From Branchinecta lynchi (Eukaryota; Arthropoda; Branchiopoda; Anostraca; Branchinectidae), in contig JAKZAP010000004.1 in the NCBI GenBank assembly GCA_023053575.1, positions 25,287,252 through 25,351,251 of the forward strand: a stretch of 64,000 nucleotides of DNA. Direction: 5' to 3'. The notes under the pieces were generated by a model. The model had not been told where the DNA came from. It searched no databases and worked only from the letters and a program-made list of their open reading frames with translations. Within the stretch, counting starts at the first letter, position 1. Each line of letters begins with the position of its first letter. This document shows, piece by piece, positions 29,771 to 41,700 of this stretch. A program made the translations under genes and the position numbers.

Positions 29771-32700
29771 CTAGAAATAATAGTGCCATTACCTAGTGAC
29801 CACATTTTTTTTTCGGTCCTAAGGATCCATATTACAGTCAGAGATGGGTGAATCCGAATCCGGATTAGGATACGAATCCAGAATTCGTACTTTTGGCCGG
29901 ATTCGAATCTTCTGCTTGTCAGGCAGGATTCGGACTCGGACTCCAAACCCTCAATCTTACGAATCCGCTCGAATTCCTAGACTTCATCCTTCCAGTTTCC
30001 GTTTCCCAGTTTTTACACAGTGTGCTTAGGCAATACAACTTTTTGGTCTCCACCACCAACTATCCTCAGTGTCTATCAAAGTACCTTAGATATCAGTGCT
30101 TTTTGTCACCTCTAATTTTTAAACCAAAACCTATGTACGTGATTTGAGTTTAGTTAAGGTCGGATTCCAATCCGGATTCGAATCCTCAGCATGAAATGGT
30201 GGATTCGGATTCGTACCTAGCCCTGGATTCGGATTCGAATCCGTTCATGATCGGATTTGCCCATCTCTGACTACAATAATGGTATGCTTCTTTGAACGTT
30301 AGTCAAGTTCGAACATTGCAGTTTTGGGCTAAACCTGACTGCTCGAAGTTAACTAACGATCAAACATGAGTAAATAATTGTAATTTAGTTGTCAAAATCG
30401 TGTGAATTTTTTATAATATTTATGTGTCACTGAATGGACCAGATGGTTTAGGAATAATTTTGTTTTATAAATTATTTTGTACTCCTCAGTTCTGAGGGAA
30501 ATAAATGGATAAATAAAACAAGCATACCTCTATGTACATAGGTGTCACGTCTCGCAATCCAAAGCAAGAGAAATTATTTCATCGAAGGCAAATTGTACAG
30601 TGTTCTTCAAAACTGTGCTAACTAAACAAATTTTGAAAATTTTAAGTTAACTATACCATTGGAAAGAACATAGCCGATTTTGTATTCTGTTAAATTGTGC
30701 TAAGTGTTAGATGACGACATGAGCACCATCTAACAGGTAGATTAGTTTTAACTTTCCGATTTCCTACTATCTTCATGCAGATGTCATAAACAAAACTGGG
30801 CCCAAAAATTACGAAAATGTAGTTAGCACAGTTTTGAAGAACACGGTTCAATTATGGATGTAACGGTAGGAAAGCTGCTATAAAATCACGGATTAGAAGA
30901 ATGCTGATCGAGAATTACAGAAGTTACGTAAGTGATTCTCACTTTCTGGTTTGCTCTCATTTTGTTATTTATATACAGTCTATCGATATTCCCATCTTTG
31001 TCTACTTTTATTTCTTCTTTATATACTTATTTTATTTGATTGTGACTGTGCCTCGGCCTTGCTTTTGGTTAGCTGTACGATTATTTAACGGACGAATATT
31101 ATTAGGTATGATTAGATTGATTAGTCATGTTGAAGTTAATTTTGGTTTTACTTTATTTTTCGTGTGCGCTCGAGTTCTGCTCTCAGCAGCCGAAAGGATT
31201 AATGGTACATTTGTTCGTAAATAAAGATAATCTTGAACCTAAACAGACAGCTACCTCAGCGTGTACCTTCTTCTTTTCCTTTTTTTCAAAGCACTGTGGG
31301 AGGTAGTGGGCAAAGAAGAAAGTACAGGGAATGAACCTTGTACTCTGTAGCACACTCTGTTCTTTTCATCGTCTTTATTCCTTACTAATGATCTATTTTG
31401 ACATGTGGGCGTGGTTTGGGGGGGGGGGGGGGCAGGCGGAGCAGCTATCTCAGTATATCCAAACTGATGCTTTGGCAGCGATATTTAGGCCCTTCGGTCA
31501 CGATATTTCTTGGCAAATGTCCTTGTCAAGTTGTCAAACTTCAGGGACAATGATGGAGAAGGAACGAACCTGCAAAGAAGGGCCGAAATATCGCTGCCAA
31601 GGGATAGTAGCTGACGTATTGATTGCATTGCCTGAATATGTGTTTCTCAGTCAGCTTGGGATCAAGTAGTAATTATCTCAGTCTAACTCTCAGCGTCACC
31701 GACGCTCCTATTGGAGTAGAATTGCAACTAAATTTCGACGGCTTTCCGAGGAGACTAAAGCTACCCATACAGAAAAAAAAAAAATCTGCGAGAAGCAAAG
31801 CGATATGACAAACATTTGACGGTGCAAAACGGATAAGTCAGCTACATTTTATTGGAGCTATATTTCGGCCCTTCTTGGCAAGGGTCCTCTTCAGGCTCTA
31901 GCCGCTCAAGCTGGAAAATGAAAATGAAAGGGCAAATGAAAATGAAAGGAAATGAAAATGAATGGGAAAATGAAAGGGCCGAAATATAGCTCCAATAACA
32001 TGTAGCTGATTTATCCGTTTTGCACCGTCAAATATGATTCACAGTCAGCTTAGGCCGAAGCAATATCTACTGACAAATTATGACAGGCAGTTGTTTAAGT
32101 AGATCTTAAGAAGATATCTCGCCAAAGTTTAACCTTTAGCTTATGACCCGAACCGACGATGCTGCCCCACCCCACCCCTCCATTTTTCCGCAAAATGACG
32201 CCTCTTCGGCTAGTCCAGGATTTTCAGGTCTCGAATGAATAACCAAAAGTTTGACCTTTAGCTTATGACCCGGACCGACGGTGCTACCCCCTCCAGTTTT
32301 CGCAAAATGACGCCTCTGCGGCCAGGTCTCGAGTGAATATCTTGGGGCAGGGATGGCGCCAGCCTATTTTTTCGTTTGCGAAGGGGGGGGGCAAAAGCTA
32401 TATATTATCAGCACGCCTAGGGCACGGGGTAGAGGCCGTCAGCTCACCTCATACTGTAGGAACGCCTCCTTCTCCTTAAGATGTGCTGTATGAAGAGCTT
32501 TGTTGCTTTTCTCCAAGGGTTTCGAACTCATCTCCTCGAGTTCCCCTTCAAGAACTCCAAGCCGTTCGTCATACCACCGAAGCTGTTCTCTCTGAAACGG
32601 GAAAATAACACCTCAAGAACGATACCGAAACTGGGTGGTGCGGGCGGCAGTGGCTGCAAAAGTACGAGGCTTGCCGGGCGCCTTACTGACTTAACTTCGT

Positions 32701-35700
32701 AAGCGGACCGGTTTGTTTTTATTCTGTTCGGTTAACGCCCGTCAGCAAGAGGCCCGTTTGCAGTAAGAGGCCCGCCTGTAGCTAGCACAGACGAACGCAT
32801 TCAGCTGTTGATAAACCCGGATAATGCAAAATTGGATAACGGATTATCAATCAATTTTATTTCAACCCTAATAGCACTAGGCTAACACGGGCGGGAACTG
32901 AAAAAACAAACACTCACTGACAATACAAATAAAACTAACAAACAGTAAATACGAAACAAATATAAATCAAGTACAGTTAAAATGGTTAATGAAATAGGGA
33001 ACGAATAAATTTAGGTGTATTTCTGAAGATTTCGTAGGCGGGGAAACAAGCTTGGGTTTCGGATCGTTGTTGCTTCGCGTGTTAGGTCCATGAGAGGACG
33101 AAGCCCAGAAGGATGGTCCTGAGGTGTCGAGAATTCAAAATTTGGTGGCCAAAACGCATGAGAAGATTATGTCTTCTTTCAGACAGTTTTACGATGTCGA
33201 GGATCTGAATTATACAGGTTTTTGTCAATCGACCTTGTGTCCCCGGCTTGACCCTATTTATTTTGATCTTATACAGATGTGTAAATTAAACCTTGAACCT
33301 TGTTATCCCTCAAATATAGATATTAAAATAATATAAGGAAGAACTATTTCTAAAATTTTGATTGGGCCGGTATAAGGCGTATTCTCACCGTACCCCGAGG
33401 ACTCCTCGGGGAATCGAAGGGAACGGCGAGAATAGGGAGAGTCACTCCACGCGGAAAACAATGAGAACACAGGGAATGCTTCAAAAATAGATTTTGTTCG
33501 AAAAAAAAAATATGCAGTTGACGAAATTAGTCTGGATCCATTTTATGTTTGGTTTGTTTATCCTGATTGTTTTCATTTTATTTACTTTGCACAAACACCA
33601 GCAAAAATTGATTCCCCTCCAAATCTGAAAAAGAGGCCTTTTTGATGATGGTGATGATAATTGGAGCATTCCCCATCCGTGAGGACTCGCGAAAATACGG
33701 GGAGTGAGTCCCCGGGACAAACAAAAACGCGGGGACTCCTCTATTGGAGTCCTCGGGGAACGGCGAGAATAGGCCTATAGTAATGACTTTTCACTGCGTA
33801 GAATCAAACGTTCCACGTTATTGGGCTGCCCTTCATTAGAGGCTGACTTGAGGCGCCAAAGCCATTCTTCGTGCGTGACAAAGTCAAGAATAACTTTACA
33901 GCCATAAATTGGTCTCCAATAACGCACAGCCTTATCGCACAGAACGCTCGACTCTACGTAGTAAAAAGGCTTCTCAAAATAAAACTGTAGAAATTCCTCT
34001 TCGTTATGTTATTTCTAGTCTCAAGGAATTACATATGCAACCTGTCATGTGCCAATACATACTTTAAGAAGGTATATCTAGAAGTGGGACCACATTTTTT
34101 TTTTATTAACCACGGAGGTTTTTAACATACCACGTGTGGTGGTATGTATGGTATGGTGGTATGGTGTTACAGCTGAACGCTATAAAACGGTCTGGAACAA
34201 AAGCCAACAACAATAAACACACAGGGTACAGATGGACAACACAACTCTGCTTGTCTGAGTGTGTTATTCCATCACCGTGACTTCAGGTTGCCATGCCACC
34301 GGAAGGAGAGGGTCGTTGCCTCTCCTGTGTGGCGTGATGGTGAAACAGGTAAGCGGAAAACGGTTCAACTCCAACTGCTTCACGGGCTAAATTGCCTAAA
34401 GCCCGAAACTTACCAACGAGAGTTTAGTTAAGCTGGCAGGCATTAGAGGTCGTTGGAAGCGTTGCTGGGATCCAATGGGTGCTGACAGAGGCTGTGTGGA
34501 TAGCTGCGCTGCCGAGAAATTAAGGGCGTCCATCCAGCTCTGCATTTCCTTCATATCCCTGCAAATGAGAGATATTTGTCAGCACATATTAAAATTCAAA
34601 TCGTTTATTCATTAAGAATCTTATTCACGGCGTGTGCCAACTAACTGATTTCAACGTCAGCATACCAATATATATATAAAAAAAAGCAAGCGTAACTGCC
34701 GCGTCAACCGCCATTTCGGTTTGCACCAAGACAACAGAAGAAAATTAAAAATAATTACATTATACTAAACGGTCAAACATATGTGCCTAAAAAACAACAT
34801 AAAATCATGTGCGCTCTTTAATGGTGGATGAAGCGTTAAACAATTTAACAAATGCCGGAACAAAGCTGTTACTGTATCTTATGTGGGTACATTGGATAGG
34901 TTGCAGTTCTGGAATTGAAAAATTATTTCCCTACATTGGCATCTCTGCCTCGAGTTTGTTGCAGTAACTTTCACACCAAAAACGGAGCGTCCGATATTTT
35001 CCGGTCCGACTTAGGCACTTCTATATCCCGTGATGTTTTGATTTACAGGTTTATCTTATACGAGCTAGGAGACCCATAGCCGACTTTCCATCAATCTAGG
35101 ATATTGTTCAGCTACGTGGGATTACAGAACTGTATCCATGAAATCGGCTGATCAGCAACCGAAAGATTAGCTACTCGCAACATAAATACCAAAGTGTAAT
35201 GAATCCCAAAACAGCCGAAAACCAATAATGGTATGGTTTTTGCTATTCCCACCCTTGTTGCCAGCCTTCAACCACGACTTATCGCACCCTTACAATCGCA
35301 AGACAGAAGGCGGTACACTGATCCCATTCCATATATAACAGCAGACAGCCAAAACAGTTTCTATCCTACTACGGTATATGCTAGTCTATTTGTTTTGGTT
35401 TGTGAATTTATCAAAATTAAATCTATTGTTGGTTTCATTTTTGTTCTTCTTATTTTAAGATTTAAGACGGTTCTTCCTACAAATAAACAACAAATTTATC
35501 ATCATCACTGACTATGCTAAGGACTGTCGGCTGTATCCCATCTCTCAAAGGACACTCCCCCTCGTCAGATTAGAAGGGGTTTAAAGTGATTTCCTAGGAT
35601 TCTTACCCCTCTACAAATATTCCTTCAGCGCAAGCTGACTGCAAATCATATTTGATAGAGAAAAACTGATACGTCAGTTGAATGTTATTAGAGGTTTATT

Positions 35701-38700
35701 TCGGCCCTTCTTGGCAAGGGTCCTCTTCAAGCTCAATGCGGAAAAACCACAAGTTCGAATTTTATCAGCTGAATTGTATTCCAGCTATATTTCGGACTTT
35801 CTTGGCAAGGGCCCTAGTTTTTCCACAAGTTCGTTTTTCCTACTTGAGCGGCTTTCAGCCTGAAGAAGACCCTAGCCAGGAAGGGTCGAAATATAGGTCT
35901 ATTCAAATTCAGCTGACGTATCCGGTTTGCACCATCAAATATAACCAGGAATAGAGGGTAGCCAACGGGATCACGACGCGTTTTAAGGCGTATTTTCGCC
36001 ATTCCCCGAGGACTCCTCGGGGAACCAAAGGGAACGGCGAGATTAGAGGGGGTCACTCCGTCTAGGAAAACAGCGAGAACACGGGGAAATGCTTCTAAAA
36101 TGGATTTTGTTTGAAACGGAAATACGCATCTGACGCAATTAGTCTGAATCCACTTTACTTTTGGTTTAGTGTATACTGATTATTTTTTAATTAATTTTAC
36201 ATTGCACCAAAAACCAGCAAAAATAAATTCCCCTCCAAATCTGAAAGGGAGTCCTTTCTGATGATGGTGATGATAGTCGGAGCATTTCCCTTCCGTGGGG
36301 ACACGCGAGAATACGGGTAGTGAGTCCCCGGGACAAAGAAAAACGCGGGATTCCTCAAGTGTAGTCCTCGCGGAGCGGTGAGAATAGGCCTTTAGTTACT
36401 AAATTTCAAGATATTCCGCTCCGTACTTCTCACAGATCTCAAGTGTTCTTGAAAATAATAACGGTGAACTAATCGTGAGTGACTTGACCGCTCATTCCTG
36501 AAAGAGCAAGGGATAGGTGGGGTTGTCGTCAAGGTTCCCAAAATTAATACAGGTAGCGTTCCAGTGAAGTTATTACAAGTTATGATTATAAGAAGGGCGC
36601 GCGCCGTATTGTGTAGTTATCGCGCTCTCTGGAACGAAAATAATAACAACGCGAACATACGTCATCACTTTTACGAGATTTCCTGCAGGACCGATAGTTA
36701 TTATCACTTACGATGTTCGGGACCATCATAAGTAAATTGTAACGATCGTAACAGTCGTGGAACGAAAATAATAAGTGGGAGGAGCCAATTTACTTTTTAC
36801 GGCGGGCTCTGGAACGGCAATAATAAAGAATAGTAACGAGTAACTAATCATAAGTCGCGGGAACGCTACCATACTCCTGCCAGTGTGAAGAATACGCTAT
36901 TAGGTTTCTATTTTCTATGTCGAAGTTAAAAAACAAAAGAAAACAAAATCATATTTCCCGTCGCGATGTGACGCAATAGCGTAGATTCTAGCGTCCTCGA
37001 CCCCTTTACTCTTCCTCTCTACCCCTTTTCGTTTACAAAGCTCACCAACAAAAGATCCACTTAACCGGAGAAGAAATCCCAAAACGGGCCGATATATCAT
37101 TTCCTCTTGGTTTCAATCACTTGCTGGATCCTCTACCCCTTGTTCATTCATCTAAACAGACAAAAACAAGAAAGCGACTGCTTTTCCATCTTGGCAAGAC
37201 CAGAAAACCAAAAACGCTCTTTGGTTTCTTTTGACATGTTCTTCAACCATTCTTCCCATTTCTACGCTTGTAAAAAGACGAAATCCGTTACTGGCATCAA
37301 GCAAAGGCGCCGGTCGCTTCTTCCCACCCAAAGATTAATTTCTTCCTCAAGCTAAGACCTCTCGGGTCGAATGTAATAACACATGAAAGGCTTTTCCCCT
37401 GTAGCCGCACTCGGGGGCGCCACTAATCCACTCCAGAGCAAGACTGAATAGCAAGCAATTTGCAAATAGAATTTAAATCTAAACGCCACTTGAAGAAAAT
37501 GTGATGGACAAAAGAATAGCAAGTCGATTCCACTTTAACAGTTTCGCAAAGGGGGGAAGGGGGTAATCATCATATATGGATTTGGTGTCTGAGACAAGTC
37601 CGAGTCCTTGAAAAAGGCGTCTCGAGATGAGTCCAGAATCTGAGTCCACAGCTCAGGCGGACGGACAGCTCCGTGAAGACGAGTCCGAGTCCTTGAAAAA
37701 GGCGTCTCGAGACGAGTCCAGAGTCCGCCACCAGCTCTGCTAAAAGCCAGTTTGTACTCTCCCGGGGCTGAACTCGAATTTGCCGGATTCCGGTCCATTA
37801 AATATTCTTTTGATAATCAGACATTACACTTTAGGCCCCAAAGTACTTTCCATTTTTCGAAACCTCCAAGCTCATGGCACTGGTGATATTTTTCGAGCTA
37901 AACATTTTGATTTTATTTTTGTTATTTTCGTCTGTTTTCGATGTTTAGCTTGCAAGCTTTTTAAATCCGTGCCCCATAAACTCACTCAGACTTCCTCGAA
38001 TTATTCCGGAGGTGAAGCTGGAACGCGGAACAAAAAGAGATACAAATTATAGCAGAAGGCTTATACAGCTCCAGAGAAAATAAGCATAAAAGGGAAAAGC
38101 ATAAAAGGGAAAAGCAGTGTGTCCCTTGAGCGGGAAGGAGACCTGACACGTCTTTTCTAATTGGCTTTTCTATTTTGAAGACAGTTGCATTTGCGACACT
38201 TAATTATGGTGAAACTAATGAGAAGTTTTTCATCTTAACAAAAAAGCAAAAGACAAACGAAGGCTCACGTCGTACACTCTAGAAATTTTAAAATAGTTTA
38301 CAAGTTTTGAGACGAGGTTCTGGTGGGATCCCAAACTGTGGTATGTTTGAATTTCTGGGTACAGTCAATGCGATTTTGGCAGACAAAAAAGTAGGGAAAA
38401 TTGACCCCATGAATGCTTCCCGCGGTCTGCCAGTGCCTCAATGAGCGACCCGAGGAGAAAACGATTTAGATGAGAGATTTAGCTTGCCTTCTTTGCACTA
38501 AGTCAGCGAAACCAAGAACTTGACCAAGAACTGTTTAGCTCTAGCAAATTTCCGGTTGAGCTATTGTCCCATGAGAAACGAAACAAAAATATGTAACCGT
38601 TCTTCCATTCAAGTCGAGACCCATATCAACTTCATCAATAAGTTTCTGTTCCTGTCTTCTCCTGTTCCCAAACACCTACTCCCATATTTCATGTAGACTA

Positions 38701-41700
38701 CCAAGGAGAGTTATGAATTGCCGGATTATTCATCTCCAGCAAGGTTCCGGATTTCGGCAAAACCGATCTGAGCTTCTGTTCCTAGACCACTACTTTCATA
38801 CTCCATACACCAAGCAGAGTTAGAATCTGGTGGATTACTAATCTCAAGATAAATGTCCATTTTATCGGTTTCCGGCCAAACAATTCACCTCTGGGCGGAA
38901 AACTAAAAGTATATCCTTAAAGGACCCCTCTTTCTTATTCTGCTTTTTATAATATACCTAGCTACCTTGTGGAATTGCTTCTAAAATCCCGATCTTTCTC
39001 CATAGTTTTGTTTCGTGCCTACGTTTTTTTAAAGCACAACTCTTACTAGAAATGATCTATTCCCAATAGTATGGACCAGAAAAAACTTTTCGAATATACC
39101 ATTATTTTACAGCTGCAATTAGCGATTTTCCTGTTAGCGCTTGTCGATGATCTCCAGCTTTCCTGCTCTCCGACGCGGCGGCTGGGCGCAAAAGCATTTG
39201 AAAACTGAACGCGCCATGGTTAAAAGGTGGGAAAACTAAGCAAACAAAAGAAGTGGTAAACAGATACTTCTGAGATCCTTATATGTTAGAGAGTTGTCAG
39301 CGGACATTGAAGATTCCGGCAAAAGTTTCACTGTGTGACGGGAAAAACTCGGCAAGGCAAAAAAAGCGCTAAAAATTCGTAGGCACAAAAGGAGACAGTG
39401 GAGAAAGGTGGGGATTTTAGAAGCTTATAATTCTGCATGGGAGCTAGGTATTTTATAACAAGAGCTGCAAGCTCAAATGGCACTTGCAAGGCTGGGTCAG
39501 AGGATGAAAGTAGGAATTCTTCAGTTCGTGGGTGTGTTGTGATTATTTGTAACCCTTGAGATAATGGGTCCTTGGAAATCACGAAAACGTATCGTTTGGT
39601 AATACATTTGGCTGTGATGATGCACACTTTAGGGGCGCTAGAAATTCATCTGTAATCAAAACTCTTGAAGCAAAAATGATGATGAGCTCATCGGGAGAAT
39701 GCAATGTATATTTTACTCAAAAGTATCATTTGTACTTTAAGAAATTCAGTTGTAAGCAAAACCCATGAGGCAAAAATATTCTAATCATGTCAAGTCTCTA
39801 ATGTTCAAGTTTCATGGTCCTAGCACATCTGGAAGTCCTTTAACTGGTGATCACCGGAATTCCGGACCCCCCCTTCCTCCCCCCACAGTGCTCGAACCCG
39901 ATCTAGTTCTGCCACTGATGAATGTTTCATCCCAATCGCTCCACTCTTAGCGTGTCACAAGATTTACGGCTCCCCTCCTGACTCCCCCCACAATAATCGG
40001 ATCCGGTTCGGACTTCACATGGGACATCCGAGACACGAGGTCTTTCCAAATATCAAGTTTCATTAAGATCTGATCACCCGTTCCGAAGTTATACGTACCT
40101 CTAGATTCCGGATTCCCCTTTCCTCCACTCCCCCCACGGTGGTCGGATCGGGGAAGTGACTATTCCCAAGTTAGTTTGGTCGGGTCCCTGGTACGCTTGC
40201 CAAGTTTCACTGTCCCAGCCCACCTAAAAGTAACTTAACTCCGTATCACCGGAATTCCGCCCCCCCCCCCCTCCAACTCCCACCACAGTGCACGAATCCC
40301 GTCCGCGTCTGCCAATGATGTACCTAGGGCTTGTGCTTGTTCCTCTCACCAAGTTTCATCCCGTCCCCCCCTGCGCCCCCCCCCCCCCCCACATTCATCG
40401 GATTCGGTCCGGACTTGAAATGGAACATCTGAGACATGACGTCTCTCCAAATATCAACTTTCATTTAGATCCGATAACCCGCATGCCACTAAATTCCGGC
40501 TCCCCTCCCTCCCCCCACGATGGTCGGATCGGGCAAGTGACTATTTTCAACTTAGTTTGGTCGGGTCCCTAATTTGCCTGCCAAGTTTCATCGTCCTAGC
40601 ATATCTGGAAGTACCCTAACTCGCAAACACCGGACTAACCGACTGACCGACCGACCGACCGACCGACAGACAGACTGACGGAAAAGTGATCGGTATATGG
40701 CACTTGGCCGGAAGGCAAGTGCCATAAAAAGCAGAATAAGCAAGAGAGGTCCTTTAAGCGATTTTTCAGCCGTGCCGAGTTTTGCCCGTCACACAACGTA
40801 AAGTTTGCCAGAATATTCAACGTCCAATCAAACTCTGTCACATACAATGATAAGAGAATCTTCTATTTTACTTGTTTTGTTTGCTTAGTTTTCCCACTTT
40901 TTAACCATGGCACATTCAGTTTTCAAATATTTTGCGCACAGCAGTCGGAGAGCAGGAGGTCTGGGTACAGTCGACAAGGGCTATCAAGGAAATCGCTAAT
41001 TTTGCGTGGCAAGTCATGGTATTTTTGGAAAAAAATTTTTTACCCGTTTCAAAGTGAAAAGATCCTTTCTAGTAAGAGTTGTGGTTTAATCAAAATATTC
41101 TGTGGTTTAATCAAAATATTCCACACAGTTTTCTGTGTGGTACAGTCAGTTCAGTCCTTAAACGTGGTCAGTCTCCGTTTGAATGTTCTTCTTATAGGCC
41201 AATTACTGTTTCTTGCAATCTAAGTAAAGTTTTTGAATATCTGCTTCTTCCTTTTCTTAATGATAATGTTAACTTTGGGGAAAATCAATTCGGATTTCAG
41301 CCTGGTATCGGATGTCAGCATGCGCATCGGGCACTTTCTTCTCTTCTCATTGATTCATTTAAAAGGGGTTACAGTCTTCACATTTGTGCACTAGATCTTT
41401 CTAAAGCTTTTGACAGTATTGTGCATTCTCAAGCTCTTTCTTCTCTTTACAGTAACGGCATTAACCTTTCCATTATATTTCTTCTTCGTTATTGGTATAG
41501 TAAATCTTACCTCCGAATAAAATCTAATGGTTCTGTTTCAGCTTCAAGGATTCCTGTCCGTTGTGATGTAAGACAGGGTGGTGTACTTTCTCCTAGTATA
41601 TTCAAAATGTGTATTTCTGATACGCTTACAAATTTTTCTTCTTCTTATCTCCTTGGTTTTTCAAATGTTTCATATCTTGCTTATGCAGATGACCTTCTAT

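Noticed and set aside
37535..37798. 87-codon frame (-)
   Set aside because: Explained by the 86-bp tandem duplication.
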